Part shown: positions 1-7,965 of the stretch, one piece after another
How the letters are laid out: every line of letters begins with the position of its first letter
How positions within the stretch are numbered: position 1 is the first letter of the stretch
NCBI GenBank assembly: GCA_022770525.1
Contig: JALEHN010000047.1
Location: forward strand, 23,709 to 87,708
Direction of reading: 5' to 3'
DNA from: Clostridiales bacterium
GTDB taxonomy: Bacteria; Bacillota; Clostridia; Lachnospirales; Lachnospiraceae
DNA length: 64,000 nucleotides
Notes under the pieces: generated by a model
Told to the model about the DNA's origin: nothing
The model's input: the letters and a program-made list of their open reading frames with translations, nothing else
The model's database searches: none
Translations under genes and position numbers: made by a program

Positions 1-539
1 AAAACGCTTATGATGAATGCGGGTTAGATGAGGTCTGGCTGATGCCGGCGCATATTCCGCCGCATAAGAAATCGGCACATATTCTTGATGATGCTCTGCG
101 GCTTGAGATGGTCAGATGTGCGGTTGCCGGTCAGAGTTACCTTACGGCATCGGATTTTGAAATCCGGCGCGGCAGTGTTTCTTACACATCAGAAACATTA
201 AAAGCTTTAAACCGGATGTATCCTGAAAACGAATTTTATTTTATTATGGGTGCGGATTCACTTTATTCAATTGAAGAGTGGCACCATCCGGCTGAAATTT
301 TTAAATTAGCAAATATCCTTGTGGCTGCAAGAGATGAAGCAGGCTACAGAGATCTGAAACAAAGGGCAGAGGTACTGGGGCAGATTTACCATGCAAAAAT
401 TCATATTATGTCAGTGCCGAAATTTGAAATTTCATCGACAATGATTCGTGAACGTGTAGCTGCCGGCCGTACTATTAAATACTTTGTCCCGGAACAGGTC
501 AGAGAGTTTATATATAAAAACAATATATATCAAAAGTAA
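1..539 (+). CDS. nadD: nicotinate-nucleotide adenylyltransferase, 5' truncated by window edge
   Basis: Transfers AMP from ATP to nicotinate mononucleotide, making deamido-NAD in cytoplasmic NAD synthesis. The open frame runs in from the left edge (first full codon at base 3), so the N-terminal HxGH nucleotidyltransferase motif is outside the window. Visible are the family's PAHIPPHK segment, the central MGADSLYSIEEWH block and the C-terminal SSTMIRERV motif (ISSTxIR). It is followed by yqeK and rsfS, the conserved Firmicute order nadD-yqeK-rsfS. The identification is firm; only the true start is missing. Confidence 0.95.
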   Translation, partial: NAYDECGLDEVWLMPAHIPPHKKSAHILDDALRLEMVRCAVAGQSYLTASDFEIRRGSVSYTSETLKALNRMYPENEFYFIMGADSLYSIEEWHHPAEIFKLANILVAARDEAGYRDLKQRAEVLGQIYHAKIHIMSVPKFEISSTMIRERVAAGRTIKYFVPEQVREFIYKNNIYQK

Positions 540-608
540 ATCATGACCGCCTGTTTGGCGGTAAGCAAATCATTAAAGCGGATGAGTATACGAACGGGCG
601 GTGGATCA

Positions 609-1205
609 ATGAATACGAGCATGGATGTTGTTGAAATACAGAATCATTTAAAGAAAAAACAGAGTGAGAGACGTTTTATTCATACGATAGGCGTACAGTA
701 TACGAGTATGTGTCTTGCCATGAAGTATAGTTATGATTTAAAAAAAGCCGAGCTTGCAGGGCTTCTTCATGACTGCGCAAAATATCTCGATGCAGATAAA
801 TTACTAAAAACCTGTCACAAGAATAATATAGAGATTACACAAGTCGAGCAGAAAAGCCCGTATTTGCTTCACGGGAAAGTCGGCGCTTTGTTTGCAAAGA
901 AAAAATACGGCATTGATGATGAAGAAATTTTAAGCGCAATCCGTTATCATACAACAGGAAAACCGGATATGACAATGCTTGAAAAAATTGTTTTTGTGGC
1001 TGATTATATTGAACCCAGCAGAAACAGTGCGCCAAATCTTGAAGACCTTAGAAAATTAAGCTTTGAAAATATTGATGAGGCGGTCTATGCTATTTTGAAA
1101 CAGACATTATTTTATTTGAAAAAGAAAAATCAGAATATTGACCAGCATACGGTTGTAACATGCAATTTTTACAGAGATTTATTAGGGAGGAAAGATGATG
1201 AGTAA
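609..1205 (+). CDS. yqeK: YqeK-type HD-domain bis(5'-nucleosyl)-tetraphosphatase
   Basis: HD-superfamily metal-dependent hydrolase. YqeK proteins of Gram-positive bacteria split Ap4A symmetrically to two ADP. The HD signature is visible as FIHTIGV, then LLHDCAKY, then an LHGKVGA segment and a VADYIEP motif, together spanning most of the roughly 198-residue protein. The frame is open from 543, but ATG 609 is preferred because GGTGG lies just upstream and homologues have short N-termini; ATG 582 is an alternative. It follows nadD and overlaps rsfS by a few bases, so the three are very likely co-transcribed. Confidence 0.88.
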   Translation: MNTSMDVVEIQNHLKKKQSERRFIHTIGVQYTSMCLAMKYSYDLKKAELAGLLHDCAKYLDADKLLKTCHKNNIEITQVEQKSPYLLHGKVGALFAKKKYGIDDEEILSAIRYHTTGKPDMTMLEKIVFVADYIEPSRNSAPNLEDLRKLSFENIDEAVYAILKQTLFYLKKKNQNIDQHTVVTCNFYRDLLGRKDDE

Positions 1206-1548
1206 TTCTAAAGAAGCAGCAAAAATCGCTGTGGAAGCTTTGAAAGATAAAAAAGCTCAGGATGTAAAAATTATTGATATAAAAAATGTGACTGTGATTG
1301 CAGATTACTTTATCATTGCCAGCGGTACAAATAAAAACCAGGTTCAGGCGATGGCAGATAATGTTGAAGAAATGATGGGAAAAGCAGGATTCACACCAAG
1401 ACAGGTTGAAGGTTATCATGCGGCCAACTGGATCCTGATGGATTACAATGATGTCATTGTCCATATTTTCTCAGAAGAAAATCGCCTTTTCTATGATATA
1501 GAAAGAATCTGGCGCGACGGTGTTACAGTAGCTGAAGACGAGCTGTAA
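1198..1548 (+). CDS. rsfS: ribosomal silencing factor RsfS
   Basis: RsfS (Iojap/DUF143 family) binds large-subunit protein L14 and blocks subunit joining when nutrients are scarce. The 116-residue protein carries the family hallmarks DVKIIDIKNVTVIADYFII, a segment resembling QVEGYHAANWILMDY, and VIVHIFSEENRLFYDIERIW near the C-terminus. A strong GGAGG at 1186-1190 sits 4 nt before ATG 1195 and 7 nt before ATG 1198; the latter spacing is preferred. The start overlaps the end of yqeK, and a hairpin follows at 1561-1607. Essentially full length. Confidence 0.93.
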   Translation: MSNSKEAAKIAVEALKDKKAQDVKIIDIKNVTVIADYFIIASGTNKNQVQAMADNVEEMMGKAGFTPRQVEGYHAANWILMDYNDVIVHIFSEENRLFYDIERIWRDGVTVAEDEL

Positions 1549-1560
1549 AATCATGAATAA

Positions 1561-1607
1561 AGCAGATATATTTTTCCTTAAAATCAGGTGAGATATATCT
1601 GCTTTTT
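1561..1607 (+). terminator. rho-independent terminator of nadD-yqeK-rsfS
   Basis: An 11-bp inverted repeat (AGCAGATATAT at 1561-1571, complementary to 1592-1602) is followed by TTTTT. It begins 12 bp after the rsfS stop and lies between the convergent rsfS and pfp genes. Confidence 0.75.
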
Positions 1608-1653
1608 ATGATACAGCATTCAGGTGTCAATGGTCTTTAGTCAGTATCAACCG

Positions 1654-2874
1654 TTATTTTCTGTATACAAATGCAGGAAGTCCGTCTTTGACCGGAACGG
1701 TTACGTTTCCTTGAATGAGAGGTCGGGTATATGTGATGAATTCTTCTGTCACATCCGCGTGGTTTTCTGAAATCCACTGAATCGGTACAGTTTTTTCCTG
1801 ATTACATATATCATCAACATTTTGCAGGGTGCATACGACTTTATAAGGTGATTCGCTGATTCTTCTGAATGCAACCATTTCACCGGTATGACCGTGCAGG
1901 GCACTGATCACAGCGTAGCTTCCGGCTTCAATGGCTTCATTTAAATCTGTCATTGATATCTGGGCTGTACATGAACGCTGGGTGACATTAAGTTCCACAG
2001 AACGGACTTTGATACCGAGTTTTGACCTTAGCAGGTTTTCAAGATATTTTCCGCAGCCTGCAAGCATCTTATGACCAAAGTTATCTGTGCCGATACTATT
2101 ACCGTATTCACAGATGAATTTTTGGTCAGAATCGTGTATACCTTCAGAAACACAAACAACAAGATTCTTTTTAGTTTCAAATGCTTTTTCAATTTGTTTT
2201 ATGAATGTATTTTCATCAAAATCTGTTTCAGGAAGATAAATAAGCACCGGATTATCTCCTTCAAACTGTCGTGCGAGAGCAGAAGCTCCGGTAAGCCATC
2301 CTGCATGACGCCCCATGATTTCAACGATAGTGACAGATTTGGTATTATATATAGATGCATCAATGGCTATTTCACGGACAGTCGATGCAACATATTTTGC
2401 AGCACTGCCAAAGCCGGGCGTATGATCTGTAAGTGTAAGATCGTTATCAATGGTCTTTGGTACACCGATAAAGCGGATTGGACTGTTGATACGGCTGCCG
2501 TATCTTGAAAGCTTGCTCACAGTATCCATAGAATCATTGCCGCCAATATATAAGACGTATCCGATATTCATTTGGTTAAGGCGTGCAAAGAGTTTTGAAT
2601 AGACAATATCATCGAGAGAATCAGGAAGCTTGTATCTGCATGAGCCAAGATAGGCTGCAGGTGTCGTTTTAAGCTGTTCCAGAGTTTCTGTCGAAAACTC
2701 TTTTTCCATATCAAGATAATCGCCGCGGATAAATCCTTCGATACCATTAACCATACCATATACATGCTCAATATGTTCGTCACGGTAGAGAAAGCCCTGT
2801 TTGATGACTCCGTAAAGGCTGCTGTTAATCACTGCTGTTGGACCGCCGGATTGCCCGACAAGTATATTTTTCAT
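1654..2874 (-). CDS. pfp: 6-phosphofructokinase, pyrophosphate-type
   Basis: Phosphorylates fructose 6-phosphate, committing carbon to glycolysis; the sequence points to pyrophosphate rather than ATP as donor. At residues 111-115 the phosphate-donor loop is GGNDS, with Asp at the position that is Gly in ATP-dependent enzymes, and at 139-145 it has PKTIDND, whose Lys marks the PPi-type (ATP enzymes have PGTIDND). MGRHAGW at 187-193 fits the substrate site. The length of 406 residues is typical. It stands alone between two hairpins and is convergent with rsfS. The Asn in GGNDS, replacing a usually conserved Asp, is a minor oddity. Confidence 0.92.
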   Translation of the reverse strand: MKNILVGQSGGPTAVINSSLYGVIKQGFLYRDEHIEHVYGMVNGIEGFIRGDYLDMEKEFSTETLEQLKTTPAAYLGSCRYKLPDSLDDIVYSKLFARLNQMNIGYVLYIGGNDSMDTVSKLSRYGSRINSPIRFIGVPKTIDNDLTLTDHTPGFGSAAKYVASTVREIAIDASIYNTKSVTIVEIMGRHAGWLTGASALARQFEGDNPVLIYLPETDFDENTFIKQIEKAFETKKNLVVCVSEGIHDSDQKFICEYGNSIGTDNFGHKMLAGCGKYLENLLRSKLGIKVRSVELNVTQRSCTAQISMTDLNEAIEAGSYAVISALHGHTGEMVAFRRISESPYKVVCTLQNVDDICNQEKTVPIQWISENHADVTEEFITYTRPLIQGNVTVPVKDGLPAFVYRK

Positions 2875-3236
2875 GAATATAATCTCCTTTATTTAAGTAA
2901 AAATATTGCAATGCGGATTTATTGAGTTATATCAATGATATCAGAACTGCAATTCCACAGAAAGTTCTGATAAGGCATATACATAATACTATATATTATT
3001 TTTCTCTGTTTGAAAAGAGGATGCGGATTATTTAAAACTGTTAATAAATATGATTTAAATAATAGACATAAGATTTGCAAAGATAACAGGAAATGCAGAA
3101 CAATATTTATTAAAAGTATTTGAACGGTTATATGAAAATATGCGGTTTTTATGACATAGGATCGTTCGATAACTTTCTTATGTCATAAAAACCATGATGA
3201 CAGACATATGCGTTTTTATGACCTGACAAAAGACAA
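2875..3236. other. intergenic region between pfp and lexA
   Basis: 362 bp without a convincing gene. It is AT-rich and contains the pfp ribosome binding site (AGGAGA near 2883-2890), presumably the pfp promoter, and the long hairpin at 3144-3193. A partial second copy of the hairpin's left arm (ATATGCG then TTTTTATGAC) lies near 3207-3223. No other structure was recognised. Confidence 0.5.
3144..3193 (-). terminator. symmetrical terminator-like hairpin downstream of lexA
   Basis: A perfect 15-bp inverted repeat (GGTTTTTATGACATA at 3144-3158 with its complement at 3179-3193) encloses a 20-nt loop. Read on the minus strand it follows the lexA stop by about 45 bp. The runs of A and T are inside the stem rather than after it, so termination strength is uncertain. 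The left arm recurs in part at 3207-3223. Confidence 0.5.
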
Positions 3237-3854
3237 TTACATACCAAGACGCATAAGTCCGATAACTTTTCCGAGAATTTCAACTTTTTCTACGATAATC
3301 GGTGACATCGTATCGTTTTCCGGCTGGAGGCGATAAACATTGTTTTCCTTATAGAAACGCTTAACTGTAGCACTGTCATCAATAAGAGCGACGACGATAT
3401 CGCCGTTATCCGCAGTGGACTGCTGAGCCACAATGACCTGATCGCCGCTGTAAATGCCGGCATTGATCATGCTGTCCCCACGGACTTTTAGCATGAAAAT
3501 CTCATTATTCGGGAGCATTTCCACAGGAATCGGAAAATAAGCCTGTATATTTTCTGTGGCCAGAATAGGTTCTCCGGCAGTAATCGTACCTACAATAGGA
3601 ACATTGACAACTTCACGTCTTGAAAGTGAAAAATCATCATCCATAATCTCAATGGCACGGGGTTTTGTAGGGTCGCGTCGGATATAGCCGTTCTTTTCCA
3701 GTGTCTCCAGATGGGAATGGACAGACGATGTTGATTTTAAGTGAACAGCCTCGCAAATCTCACGAACTGCCGGCGGATAGCCTTTGGATAATATACAGTT
3801 TTTTATGTAGTCAAGGATTTCCTGCTGTTTAGCTGTAATCTTACCTTTGCTCAT
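3237..3854 (-). CDS. lexA: LexA repressor
   Basis: SOS-response repressor that binds LexA boxes and cleaves itself when stimulated by RecA filaments. The N-terminal winged helix (residues 1-65) contains the family-typical [13 protein letters not shown] and [17 protein letters not shown] segments. The C-terminal S24 protease part shows the Ala93-Gly94 cleavage site in TITAGEP, catalytic Ser128 in GDSM and Lys165 in ATVKRF. The length of 205 residues is normal. It is divergent from a yneA-like gene, as in Bacillus subtilis, and its own promoter carries a LexA box, implying autoregulation. Confidence 0.97.
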   Translation of the reverse strand: MSKGKITAKQQEILDYIKNCILSKGYPPAVREICEAVHLKSTSSVHSHLETLEKNGYIRRDPTKPRAIEIMDDDFSLSRREVVNVPIVGTITAGEPILATENIQAYFPIPVEMLPNNEIFMLKVRGDSMINAGIYSGDQVIVAQQSTADNGDIVVALIDDSATVKRFYKENNVYRLQPENDTMSPIIVEKVEILGKVIGLMRLGM

Positions 3855-3917
3855 ATGGTTAAACCTCCTGATATGTAATTTGGCTTTGATGCGTACATCG
3901 GTAAATTTATATACTTA

Positions 3918-3957
3918 ATAATAACACAACGAACATATTTTTGCAAACATTTGTTTG
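3918..3957 (-). promoter_or_regulatory. lexA promoter with LexA box
   Basis: On the minus strand TTGCAA (3941-3946), a 17-bp spacer and TATTAT (3918-3923) form a sigma-A promoter. A palindromic LexA box CAAACATTTGTTTG at 3944-3957 overlaps the -35 element, and a weaker half box starting CGAACATAT lies at 3930 in the spacer. This matches autoregulated lexA promoters of Firmicutes (consensus CGAACnnnnGTTCG). Confidence 0.8.
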
Positions 3958-3978
3958 TAAAAAGAAAAATAAAAGATA

Positions 3979-4042
3979 TTGACAAGCGAATAAATGTTCG
4001 ATATAATACATCTACAAAACAAATGTTCGCAACAAGTGTTCG
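3979..4042 (+). promoter_or_regulatory. SOS promoter with three LexA boxes upstream of the yneA-like gene
   Basis: A consensus promoter, TTGACA (3979-3984), 17 bp, TATAAT (4002-4007), has a LexA box CGAATAAATGTTCG (3987-4000) exactly in its spacer. Two further boxes follow downstream of the -10: AAAACAAATGTTCG (4016-4029) and GCAACAAGTGTTCG (4029-4042), each with one good GTTCG half. The arrangement predicts a strong promoter held tightly shut until SOS induction. Confidence 0.85.
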
Positions 4043-4064
4043 ATTTTGATAAAGGGGTGTTTTT

Positions 4065-4400
4065 ATGAATTACAAATTGAGAAAAGCATTGGTTATGGTT
4101 GTTATATTTGCTGTTTTCACTACGACATTTATGAAGTTTATCATGGGTACTTCTTCATCAGCCAGTACGGATATGAGAGTCAATGAGAGAAAGTATTTTA
4201 AAAGTTATGTCGTTCAGAAGGGAGATACCCTATGGTCTATTGCGGAATGCTATATGACAGACGAGTATGACAGCTATGAAAGCTATATTGATGAAGTCAT
4301 TGATTCCAATCATCTCGGTTCGGATTATTTGAGAGAGGGACAGCTGATCGTGATTCCATATTATTCGGACAGTCCGGAAGTATGCAGCAGCACGAGATGA
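4065..4400 (+). CDS. yneA: YneA-like SOS-induced LysM membrane protein (probable division inhibitor)
   Basis: A 111-residue protein with one membrane segment (about 8-28) and an external LysM peptidoglycan-binding domain (47-99, beginning YVVQKGDTLWSIAECY and ending EGQLIVIPYY). B. subtilis YneA has the same size and layout, lies divergent from lexA, and delays septation during the SOS response. Here too it is divergent from lexA and its promoter carries three LexA boxes, so the assignment rests on structure, context and regulation together. The ribosome binding site AAAGGGG precedes the ATG. The neighbours yneB and ynzC of Bacillus are absent. Confidence 0.85.
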   Translation: MNYKLRKALVMVVIFAVFTTTFMKFIMGTSSSASTDMRVNERKYFKSYVVQKGDTLWSIAECYMTDEYDSYESYIDEVIDSNHLGSDYLREGQLIVIPYYSDSPEVCSSTR

Positions 4401-4414
4401 TGTAAGACAGAATA

Positions 4415-4474
4415 CCGATACAACGGTTCGTCATTCAATCGGATCATGAAGTTATTTACGAACCGTTGTACCGG
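4415..4474. terminator. long hairpin between convergent yneA-like and ttcA-like genes
   Basis: A 13-bp perfect stem (TACAACGGTTCGT at 4419-4431 with its complement at 4458-4470), extended by CCG/CGG across one mismatch, lies 15 bp after the yneA-like stop and 8 bp after the ttcA-like stop on the other strand. It could serve both genes, but no clear U-run follows on either strand. Confidence 0.5.
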
Positions 4475-4481
4475 ATTAAAA

Positions 4482-5204
4482 TTAATGTTTCTTTGGCCAA
4501 TTTGGCAGGTTTCCGTTGATAATTGCTGAAAACATTCTGTCGATTGCGCCGGGGTGATCTCTGTTGAGCTGTTTTGCAAGATTTTTTGCGTATTCACGTT
4601 TGGTGACGCCATCGGCCGGGCATGGGTTTTTAGATACCGGAAGATTGTATTTATGCTGAAAACCGATGATATCGGCTTCTTCTACATATAAAAGCGGCCG
4701 TATCAGTGTGATGTCCATACGGTCTAGGTAAGTCATCGGGGAGAAGGAATAAAAATGCCCTTCAAATATCAGTGAGAGCAGCATCGTTTCAACAAGATCA
4801 TCTCTGTGATGCCCATAGGCAAGTTTATTGCAGCCAAGTTCTTTGGCTTTTTGGTTAAAAGCGCCTTTGCGCATTTTAGAACACAGGGAACACGGATTTT
4901 TTTCTTTACGGTCTTCAAATATGATATGACCTATATCTGTTTTAACGATGGTATAGTTGACATTTAATTCATCACATAGTTTTTTTATATCTGTCAGGTC
5001 AAAATTGTCATAGCCTAGATCAACTGTGATTGCTTCAAGGTCAAAGTGTTTTGGATAAAAGCGGCGAAGACCGCTTAAGGCATATAAAAGAGCGAGACTG
5101 TCTTTACCGCCGGAAATACCGACAGCGATTTTATCGCCTTCCTCAATCATATGATAATCATCAACGGCACGTCGGGTATAGCTTAATAATTGCTGTAATT
5201 TCAT
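4482..5204 (-). CDS. TtcA-like tRNA 2-thiocytidine biosynthesis protein
   Basis: PP-loop ATP pyrophosphatase that adenylates and then thiolates a tRNA base; characterised TtcA acts on C32 and needs an Fe-S cluster. The PP-loop SGGKDS is at residues 31-36. The CxxC pair is Cys105 and Cys108 (NPCSLCSKMRKGAF), and a third candidate cluster Cys is at 195 (NPCPADGV), matching the three-Cys pattern of TtcA. The length of 240 residues is slightly short of E. coli TtcA. The next gene upstream is the XerS-like recombinase, 85 bp away. Other TtcA/TtuA-family thiolases are possible. Confidence 0.8.
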   Translation of the reverse strand: MKLQQLLSYTRRAVDDYHMIEEGDKIAVGISGGKDSLALLYALSGLRRFYPKHFDLEAITVDLGYDNFDLTDIKKLCDELNVNYTIVKTDIGHIIFEDRKEKNPCSLCSKMRKGAFNQKAKELGCNKLAYGHHRDDLVETMLLSLIFEGHFYSFSPMTYLDRMDITLIRPLLYVEEADIIGFQHKYNLPVSKNPCPADGVTKREYAKNLAKQLNRDHPGAIDRMFSAIINGNLPNWPKKH

Positions 5205-5248
5205 GACTAAGTCACCTCGTTAAAGTTTTTATGTTTTACTGTAATCCA

Positions 5249-5289
5249 CCCATAAAGTTAACATAAGTATATTATGTTAACTTTATGGG
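5249..5289. other. dif-like palindrome abutting the XerS-like recombinase gene
   Basis: A perfect 18-bp inverted repeat (arm CCCATAAAGTTAACATAA at 5249-5266, complement at 5272-5289) is separated by only 5 nt, GTATA. The core CATAAGTATATTATGTTAA (5262-5280) differs from the corresponding core of E. coli dif only by loss of one T in the centre. It touches the stop codon of the recombinase gene, and no U-run follows on either strand, so it does not look like a terminator. Inferred role: Xer recombination site for chromosome dimer resolution. Confidence 0.6.
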
Positions 5290-6345
5290 CTATGATTCAC
5301 GAAGCCGGACAGCAGTGGCGGCCAGGCGTCTGCGGTCATCACCGATGGCTGCATAATGTTTCTTTGTTGTGTTTATATCTTTATGGCCAAGGACATCTGC
5401 AACAAGATAAATATCACCTGTTTCTTTATATAGGTTCGTGCCATAAGTACTCCGAAGTTTATGAGGGGTAATATGTTTGTTCGGTGTAACCTGGACTGTG
5501 TATTTATGGACAAGGTCTTCAACAGCGCGGACACTGATCCGTTTGCGCTGCATTGAAAGAAAAAGAGCATTTTCGTGACCTTCATGCGGTACGATGCGGT
5601 TTCTGTCATTGTTCAGATAATCATAAAGCGCAATTTCCACCTCATTGCCGAAGAAAACGTACATCTGGCTGCCGCCTTTTCGGGTAACTTTGATGGAGTT
5701 GTTTTTAAAATCGACATCATTAAGGTCAAGACCGACACATTCCGAGACACGGATACCTGTACCCAGTAAAAGTGTGATGAGGGCAAGATCACGGAATTTT
5801 GTCTTTTCATAATAAGCTTTTTTCTGACCGGTCAATTGTTCACCGCATGATTCAATATAATCCAAAAGACTTGCAACCTCATCAATATCAAGCCTTATGA
5901 TCGCTTTTTCATGGAGTTTCGGCATATTGACAAGCATGGCAGGATTTGTATGAATCACCTGGCGTTTATAATAATAGTTGTAAAAGCTTCGCAGGGAGGA
6001 CATCTTACGGGCAAGACCTTTTTCGGTGTTCGTAATGATTTTATCATTACCGTCATAAAGCTTTAAGTAATCCTGATATTCTTCAATATCTACCGGATGT
6101 AAACGGTCAAGATCGGCAGAAGTAAAATCTTTCATATGGTAGTCTTTGAAATCCGGCTTTTTTTCAATGAGAAAATTAAAGAAAATTCTTAAATCATATG
6201 CATATGAAATCCGTGTTTTGGGCTGCGTTGATGACTCAATGGCTCTGAAAAAATCTTTGCAGAAATCCGGAAGCTGCGAAAGAATTTCACGAAGATGGAT
6301 AGTATTATCAAGATTCATTTGTTCATGATAAGTTAATTCACGCAT
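5290..6345 (-). CDS. XerS-like tyrosine recombinase
   Basis: Tyrosine site-specific recombinase of 351 residues. The N-terminal SAM-like core-binding domain covers roughly 25-135 and the catalytic domain 150-345. The catalytic set is complete: Arg199 (TGIRVSE), Lys223 (TRKGG), His295 and Arg298 (HKLRST), His321 (LGHKD) and Tyr331. The length and the FRDLALITLLLGTGIRVSE block resemble the single-recombinase XerS of streptococci more than the roughly 300-residue XerC/XerD pair. A palindrome with a dif-like core touches its stop codon. GAGG lies 9 nt before the ATG. A mobile-element integrase is less likely, as no other mobility genes are nearby. Confidence 0.85.
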   Translation of the reverse strand: MRELTYHEQMNLDNTIHLREILSQLPDFCKDFFRAIESSTQPKTRISYAYDLRIFFNFLIEKKPDFKDYHMKDFTSADLDRLHPVDIEEYQDYLKLYDGNDKIITNTEKGLARKMSSLRSFYNYYYKRQVIHTNPAMLVNMPKLHEKAIIRLDIDEVASLLDYIESCGEQLTGQKKAYYEKTKFRDLALITLLLGTGIRVSECVGLDLNDVDFKNNSIKVTRKGGSQMYVFFGNEVEIALYDYLNNDRNRIVPHEGHENALFLSMQRKRISVRAVEDLVHKYTVQVTPNKHITPHKLRSTYGTNLYKETGDIYLVADVLGHKDINTTKKHYAAIGDDRRRLAATAVRLRES

Positions 6346-6456
6346 ATTTATGTACCTCGGTTTTTTCTGATAAATGAATTATAACGCGGACGATCCGCTT
6401 TTGTCAATGCAATCTTCGCAATAAACCTGTATTTAGCGCATAGATTGAAAAGCCGG

Positions 6457-6496
6457 TTAAAAACCCCTTCTGCCGTCACAGACGATGTCCGGGGTT
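6457..6496 (-). terminator. terminator downstream of rluD
   Basis: Read on the minus strand, AACCCC (6491-6496) pairs with GGGGTT (6462-6467), with further inner pairing, and is followed by TTTTTAACC. It lies 38 bp after the rluD stop, closing the lspA-rluD unit. Confidence 0.65.
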
Positions 6497-6533
6497 AATG
6501 ATTAAAGTTTTCGTAATGTCTAAATGATTATAT

Positions 6534-7457
6534 TTATAGTTTTTCAAGAAGCTGTATAAAATATTCCGGTAACGGTGCTTCAAATTCCATGTACTTTCCG
6601 CTGGCAGGATGAACAAATCCAAGCACTTTGGCATGAAGCGTCTGCCCCTGCAGATGATACGGACATTTTGCGGGTCCGTATACAGAATCTCCAAGCAAAG
6701 GATGTCCGATACTTGCCATATGCACGCGAATCTGATGTGTACGGCCTGTTTCCAGTGTACATTCTATATATGTGAAATTTCCAAACCGCTTAAGCACTTT
6801 ATAATGTGTAACAGCCGGCTTTCCGTTTTTATAATTGACAGCCATTTTTTTCCGGTCATTTGGTGAACGTCCAATGGGAGCCTCTATGGTGCCTTCATCA
6901 TCTGTAAAGTTGTTATAACAAATGGCGTGATATTTACGGGTAATTGAATGTACCTTCAGCTGTTCGGCAAGAAAATTATGTGCATGGTCGTTTTTGCATA
7001 TGACAATGACTCCGGTCGTATCTTTATCGATCCGGTGAACAATTCCCGGCCGCATGACACCATTGATCGTAGATAAATGATCTTTGCAGTGGTATAAAAC
7101 GGCGTTGACAATGGTATGGTTTTCGTGACCGGCACTGGGGTGCACGACCATATCTTTCGGTTTATTGATTAATATAACGTCATCATCTTCATAGATGATA
7201 TCCAGAGGAATGTTTTCCGGCTCAATATCAAGGCTGACAGGCTCAGGAAGGTGTACTTCTATCCTCTGACCATCAGAAACCTTATAATTGGCTTTAACGG
7301 GCTTTAAATCGGCAAATACAGCCTCAGACTTAATAAGCTTCTGCAAATATGAACGGGACTGATCCGGCATCATTTCGCTCAGATATTTGTCAATACGCAA
7401 GTTATTGAAAGTTTCATCAACAATAAATTCAAAAATATCCAGGTTCATATTATTCAT
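6534..7457 (-). CDS. rluD: RluA/RluD-family ribosomal large subunit pseudouridine synthase
   Basis: Converts specific uridines of 23S rRNA to pseudouridine. An N-terminal S4 RNA-binding domain (about 15-75, with RIDKYLSEMMPDQSRSYLQK) precedes the catalytic domain, whose HRIDKDTTGV motif holds the catalytic Asp; GRTHQIRVHM follows, typical of the RluA family. The length of 307 residues is normal. The start overlaps the end of lspA by 8 bp, the usual Firmicute lspA-rluD (ylyB) pairing. The exact uridine targets cannot be read from sequence. Confidence 0.93.
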   Translation of the reverse strand: MNNMNLDIFEFIVDETFNNLRIDKYLSEMMPDQSRSYLQKLIKSEAVFADLKPVKANYKVSDGQRIEVHLPEPVSLDIEPENIPLDIIYEDDDVILINKPKDMVVHPSAGHENHTIVNAVLYHCKDHLSTINGVMRPGIVHRIDKDTTGVIVICKNDHAHNFLAEQLKVHSITRKYHAICYNNFTDDEGTIEAPIGRSPNDRKKMAVNYKNGKPAVTHYKVLKRFGNFTYIECTLETGRTHQIRVHMASIGHPLLGDSVYGPAKCPYHLQGQTLHAKVLGFVHPASGKYMEFEAPLPEYFIQLLEKL

Positions 7458-7962
7458 GTGCTGCCTTTTCTTTTCTGTTTAAAAATTTAAAATCATCATC
7501 TTTATAGTAAAATATAAAAAGAATAATAAAGATAACTGCCGATACAGTTACATAAATGTCTGCAACGTTAAAAATCGGAAAATCTATCAGCCGAAAATAA
7601 AGAAAATCTACAACATAGCTGTTGAGAATTCTGTCAATCAGATTGCCGATGGCACCGGAAATCACAGCAACTGATATGATTCTCAGCGGAAGCATACGTT
7701 TTGTTTCAGGCATTTTTATATATAACCATATCACTGCGGCAACAATGATAAGTGTCAATAAAATAAACATCCATTGACGGTTTTGAAAAATGCCAAAGGC
7801 GGCACCTCTGTTTTCAAGATACCTCAGTTCAAAGACACCATCAATGATTGATATCGGACCGCCGGGAAGCAGGTATTTAACTGCAAGCCATTTCGTAAGC
7901 TGATCAAATGCGACAAGGATGACGATGCTTACGACTGCTTTAAAGTATTTCACATATTTCAT
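7450..7962 (-). CDS. lspA: lipoprotein signal peptidase
   Basis: Aspartic membrane protease (signal peptidase II) that removes signal peptides from diacylglyceryl-modified prolipoproteins. The 170-residue protein has four predicted membrane segments and the conserved blocks DQLTKWLAV, ENRGAAFGIF, GNLIDRI and FNVADIYVT; the last two carry the catalytic Asp pair. It overlaps rluD downstream and begins 4 bp from the aroB stop, so it is probably co-transcribed. A lipobox-bearing substrate candidate, the carboxypeptidase at 15365, is in the same window. Confidence 0.96.
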   Translation of the reverse strand: MKYVKYFKAVVSIVILVAFDQLTKWLAVKYLLPGGPISIIDGVFELRYLENRGAAFGIFQNRQWMFILLTLIIVAAVIWLYIKMPETKRMLPLRIISVAVISGAIGNLIDRILNSYVVDFLYFRLIDFPIFNVADIYVTVSAVIFIILFIFYYKDDDFKFLNRKEKAAHE

Positions 7963-7965
7963 AGT

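Noticed and set aside
2071..2508. Plus-strand open frame within pfp
   Set aside because: Lies fully antisense to conserved phosphofructokinase motifs and has no ribosome binding site or homologous features.
5249..6345. Tyrosine recombinase as integrase of a mobile element
   Set aside because: No excisionase, relaxase, replication or phage genes flank it, neighbours are housekeeping genes, and the protein matches XerS size and layout better than integrases.
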